DNA of 7,352 nucleotides from Bacillota bacterium (GTDB lineage Bacteria; Bacillota; Clostridia; Acetivibrionales; DSM-2933), in contig JAEZNF010000188.1 in NCBI GenBank assembly GCA_023441845.1, positions 1 through 7,352 on the forward strand. The letters run 5' to 3'. The notes below the pieces were generated by a model, which was not told where the DNA came from, ran no database searches, and worked only from the letters and a program-made list of their open reading frames with translations. The position numbers and the translations under genes are program-made. This document shows positions 5,536 through 7,352 of the stretch, piece by piece (position 1 is the stretch's first letter; each line of letters begins with the position of its first letter).

Positions 5536-7352
5536 TTAATATTCAAGTTGCGTAGTGCAGCCTTCAACCTCGAAAGTTTCTTTCTGTATATTGCATCCGT
5601 TCAACTTTTGGCTTCTTTCATCCGGCTGGCTTCCGGAAACATATACATTAAAGAATCCGGGTTCAAGAATACGCCTGCCCTCATTATCTATTAATGACAT
5701 CTGCGCAGGGGTTATTTTGAAATCAACCTGTTTCTCCTGTCCGGGCTTCAGATGAATCCTTCTTGCCCCTGCCAATTGCCATCTTGGTATCTCAACACTT
5801 GCTTCCACATCTTTCAGATAAAGCTGTACAATCTCATCCGACTCAAACAGGCCTTCATTTTTAACCATTACACTGCAATCAACACCTTCACCGGCATTTA
5901 TTTTATTCTTTGAAAGTTTCAAGTCACTATATCCGAATTTGGTGTAACTAAGCCCATAACCAAACGGATAGAGTGCTTCATTCTGCATATACCTGTATGT
6001 CCTGTTTTTCATGGAATAATCCCTAAAATCCGGAAGTTCTTCAGTGGTCCTGTAGAATGTTACAGGAAGCCTTCCAGAAGGACTGAATTCCCCGAAAATC
6101 ATTGAAGCAATTGCCTTGCCGCCTTCAGCTCCAGGATACCAGGCCTCTATAATAGCAGGCACTTTATCATCAGCCCACGTTACCGAAAGAGCGCTGCCTG
6201 CCAGCAGTACCAAAATCATCGGCTTTCCAACCTTGTAAACTGTCTCAAGGAGCTCCTGCTGCAGTCCCGGAAGATTCAGGTGTGTTTTATCGCCGGCCGC
6301 ATACTCATTGGAAACATCTCCTTCTTCGCCTTCAATATTTGCATCCAGACCCATGCACATCACAACCACATCAGCGCGTTCAGCTATGGCAACAGCTTCT
6401 GCAAACTGCTCTCTCGGCGCTGACAATCCTGTATTCTCCTTGTACAAATGGCATCCGTATGTATAGTAAACCCTTGTATCGTCCGAAACTGCTTCACGAA
6501 TACCTTCAAGCACCGTAACATATTTTGAAGCTGTACCGAAATAATTGCCTATCAGGGCATCCCTGCTGTCGGCATTAGGTCCTATCACCGCTATTGACTT
6601 AATCTTGTTTTTATCAAGAGGAAGTATATCATTTTCATTTTTCAAAAGTACCAGCGACTTTTTGCACACTTCCAGCGCAAATTCCCTGTGCTCTTTACAG
6701 TCATTCATCTCGTATGGAATCTTCGCATATGGCACTTCTTCAGGGTCATCAAACATTCCCAGTTTCATCCTGGTAACCATCAGCCTTGTGATCGATCGGT
6801 CAATCATCTCCTCTGTTACCAGACCTTCCTTGTGTGCAATTAACAAATTCCCAAACATATTGCCACAGTTTAAATCGCAGCCGTTGTTTACCGCAAGAGC
6901 AACCGACTCTGGCGCCGTTTTTGTCACCATATGGTTTTCATGAAAATCCTTTATAGCCCAGCAGTCTGAAACAACATGCCCTTTAAATCCCCATTCTTCT
7001 CTTAATATCTCTTTTAAAAGAGTCTGACTGCCACAACAAGGTTCACCGTTCGTCCTATTATATGCTCCCATAACCGCTTCAACATCGGCTTCCTTCACAC
7101 ATTCCTTAAAAGCCGGGAGATAAGTTTCCCTAAGGTCTTTTTTTGATGCCACCGCATTGAATTCATGCCTCTCGCTTTCTGGGCCGCTGTGGACAGCAAA
7201 ATGCTTCGCACAAGCAGCTGCCTTAAGGTATTTTTTATCACTACCTTGCAAGCCTTTAATAAATGCCACTCCAAGTCTTCCGGTTAAATATGGATCTTCT
7301 CCATAGGTCTCATGACCGCGTCCCCATCTTGGATCCCTGAAAATATTTATGT
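5536..7352 (-). CDS. Glycoside hydrolase family 3 beta-glycosidase (beta-glucosidase or beta-xylosidase), 5' end outside window
   Basis: The reading frame is open to the window edge, so about 604 codons are visible and roughly the first 100 are missing; the GTG at 7267-7269 is an internal valine. Visible domains in order: the end of the GH3 barrel with NIFRDPRWGRGHETYGEDPYL (residues 2-22 of the visible part), KHFAVHSGPESERH (49-62), and VVSDCWAI with the expected nucleophile Asp at codon 6964-6966. The second alpha/beta domain has SLVLLKNENDILPL (232-245) and IEGEEGD (339-345), whose glutamates include the likely acid/base. PFGYGLSYTKF (462-472) leads into a C-terminal fibronectin III-like domain (about 483-575). 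The enzyme removes terminal beta-linked sugars, typically from cello- or xylo-oligosaccharides; glucose versus xylose specificity cannot be settled by eye, although DFRDYSMKNRTYRYM resembles the xylosidase-like branch. Any signal peptide would be outside the window. Confidence 0.93.
   Translation of the reverse strand, partial: INIFRDPRWGRGHETYGEDPYLTGRLGVAFIKGLQGSDKKYLKAAACAKHFAVHSGPESERHEFNAVASKKDLRETYLPAFKECVKEADVEAVMGAYNRTNGEPCCGSQTLLKEILREEWGFKGHVVSDCWAIKDFHENHMVTKTAPESVALAVNNGCDLNCGNMFGNLLIAHKEGLVTEEMIDRSITRLMVTRMKLGMFDDPEEVPYAKIPYEMNDCKEHREFALEVCKKSLVLLKNENDILPLDKNKIKSIAVIGPNADSRDALIGNYFGTASKYVTVLEGIREAVSDDTRVYYTYGCHLYKENTGLSAPREQFAEAVAIAERADVVVMCMGLDANIEGEEGDVSNEYAAGDKTHLNLPGLQQELLETVYKVGKPMILVLLAGSALSVTWADDKVPAIIEAWYPGAEGGKAIASMIFGEFSPSGRLPVTFYRTTEELPDFRDYSMKNRTYRYMQNEALYPFGYGLSYTKFGYSDLKLSKNKINAGEGVDCSVMVKNEGLFESDEIVQLYLKDVEASVEIPRWQLAGARRIHLKPGQEKQVDFKITPAQMSLIDNEGRRILEPGFFNVYVSGSQPDERSQKLNGCNIQKETFEVEGCTTQLEY

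Noticed and set aside
5555..6943. Plus-strand open frames opposite the GH3 gene
   Set aside because: They are antisense to strongly conserved GH3 motifs and have no family resemblance.
1..7352. Mobile element, CRISPR, toxin-antitoxin or defence system
   Set aside because: No transposase or integrase motif, terminal inverted repeats flanking a gene, regularly spaced repeats or paired small genes were seen. The gene content is ordinary chromosomal.

Overview
The window comes from an AT-rich, low-GC Gram-positive chromosome. It looks like one of the plant-polysaccharide-degrading Clostridia (Ruminiclostridium/Acetivibrio type). The grounds are strong GGAG-type ribosome sites, sigma-A-like promoters, a Clostridium-style c-di-GMP-I riboswitch in front of an Ig-repeat surface protein, a YesL/DUF624 membrane protein, a CBM25-like protein and a family 3 glycoside hydrolase. 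The genus assignment is an inference from gene content, not from a database match.

Layout. (1) 1-230: a weakly supported 66-codon minus-strand gene with a GTG start. (2) 230-584: a regulatory region with three ATGGCCCA repeats, a TTGACA promoter, a convincing c-di-GMP-I (GEMM-I) riboswitch aptamer and a possible terminator/antiterminator. (3) 585-1866: a secreted protein gene, now broken. It has a signal peptide and the start of a transglutaminase-like protein, which stops at the IHDW motif and runs out of frame into the tail of a bacterial Ig-like (Big_2) repeat. Three more Big_2 repeats follow, with a second one-base frameshift inside the middle one. (4) 1888-1947: a 27-bp perfect hairpin that probably terminates both convergent transcripts. 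(5) 2038-3576, minus: a complete ComM/YifB-type Mg-chelatase-like AAA+ ATPase. (6) 3888-4205, plus: a stand-alone 105-residue CBM25-like carbohydrate-binding protein. (7) 4534-5361, plus: a DUF624/YesL-family membrane protein with its own promoter. (8) 5477-5528: a second bidirectional hairpin terminator. (9) 5536 to the window edge, minus: a GH3 beta-glycosidase lacking its N-terminus because the gene runs out of the window.

How the parts relate. Genes are mostly single transcription units in convergent or divergent arrangement, and no long operon is visible. The riboswitch links c-di-GMP, which signals the sessile state in clostridia, to a cell-surface protein; the two lesions mean this copy is probably not making its original product. 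The carbohydrate-binding protein, YesL-like protein and GH3 enzyme fit a saccharolytic lifestyle, but they are not co-transcribed, so a shared pathway is only suggested.

I found no mobile element, CRISPR array, tRNA or rRNA, and no clear sign of a wholly new system. The riboswitch-controlled, rearranged surface-protein locus is the most interesting part.
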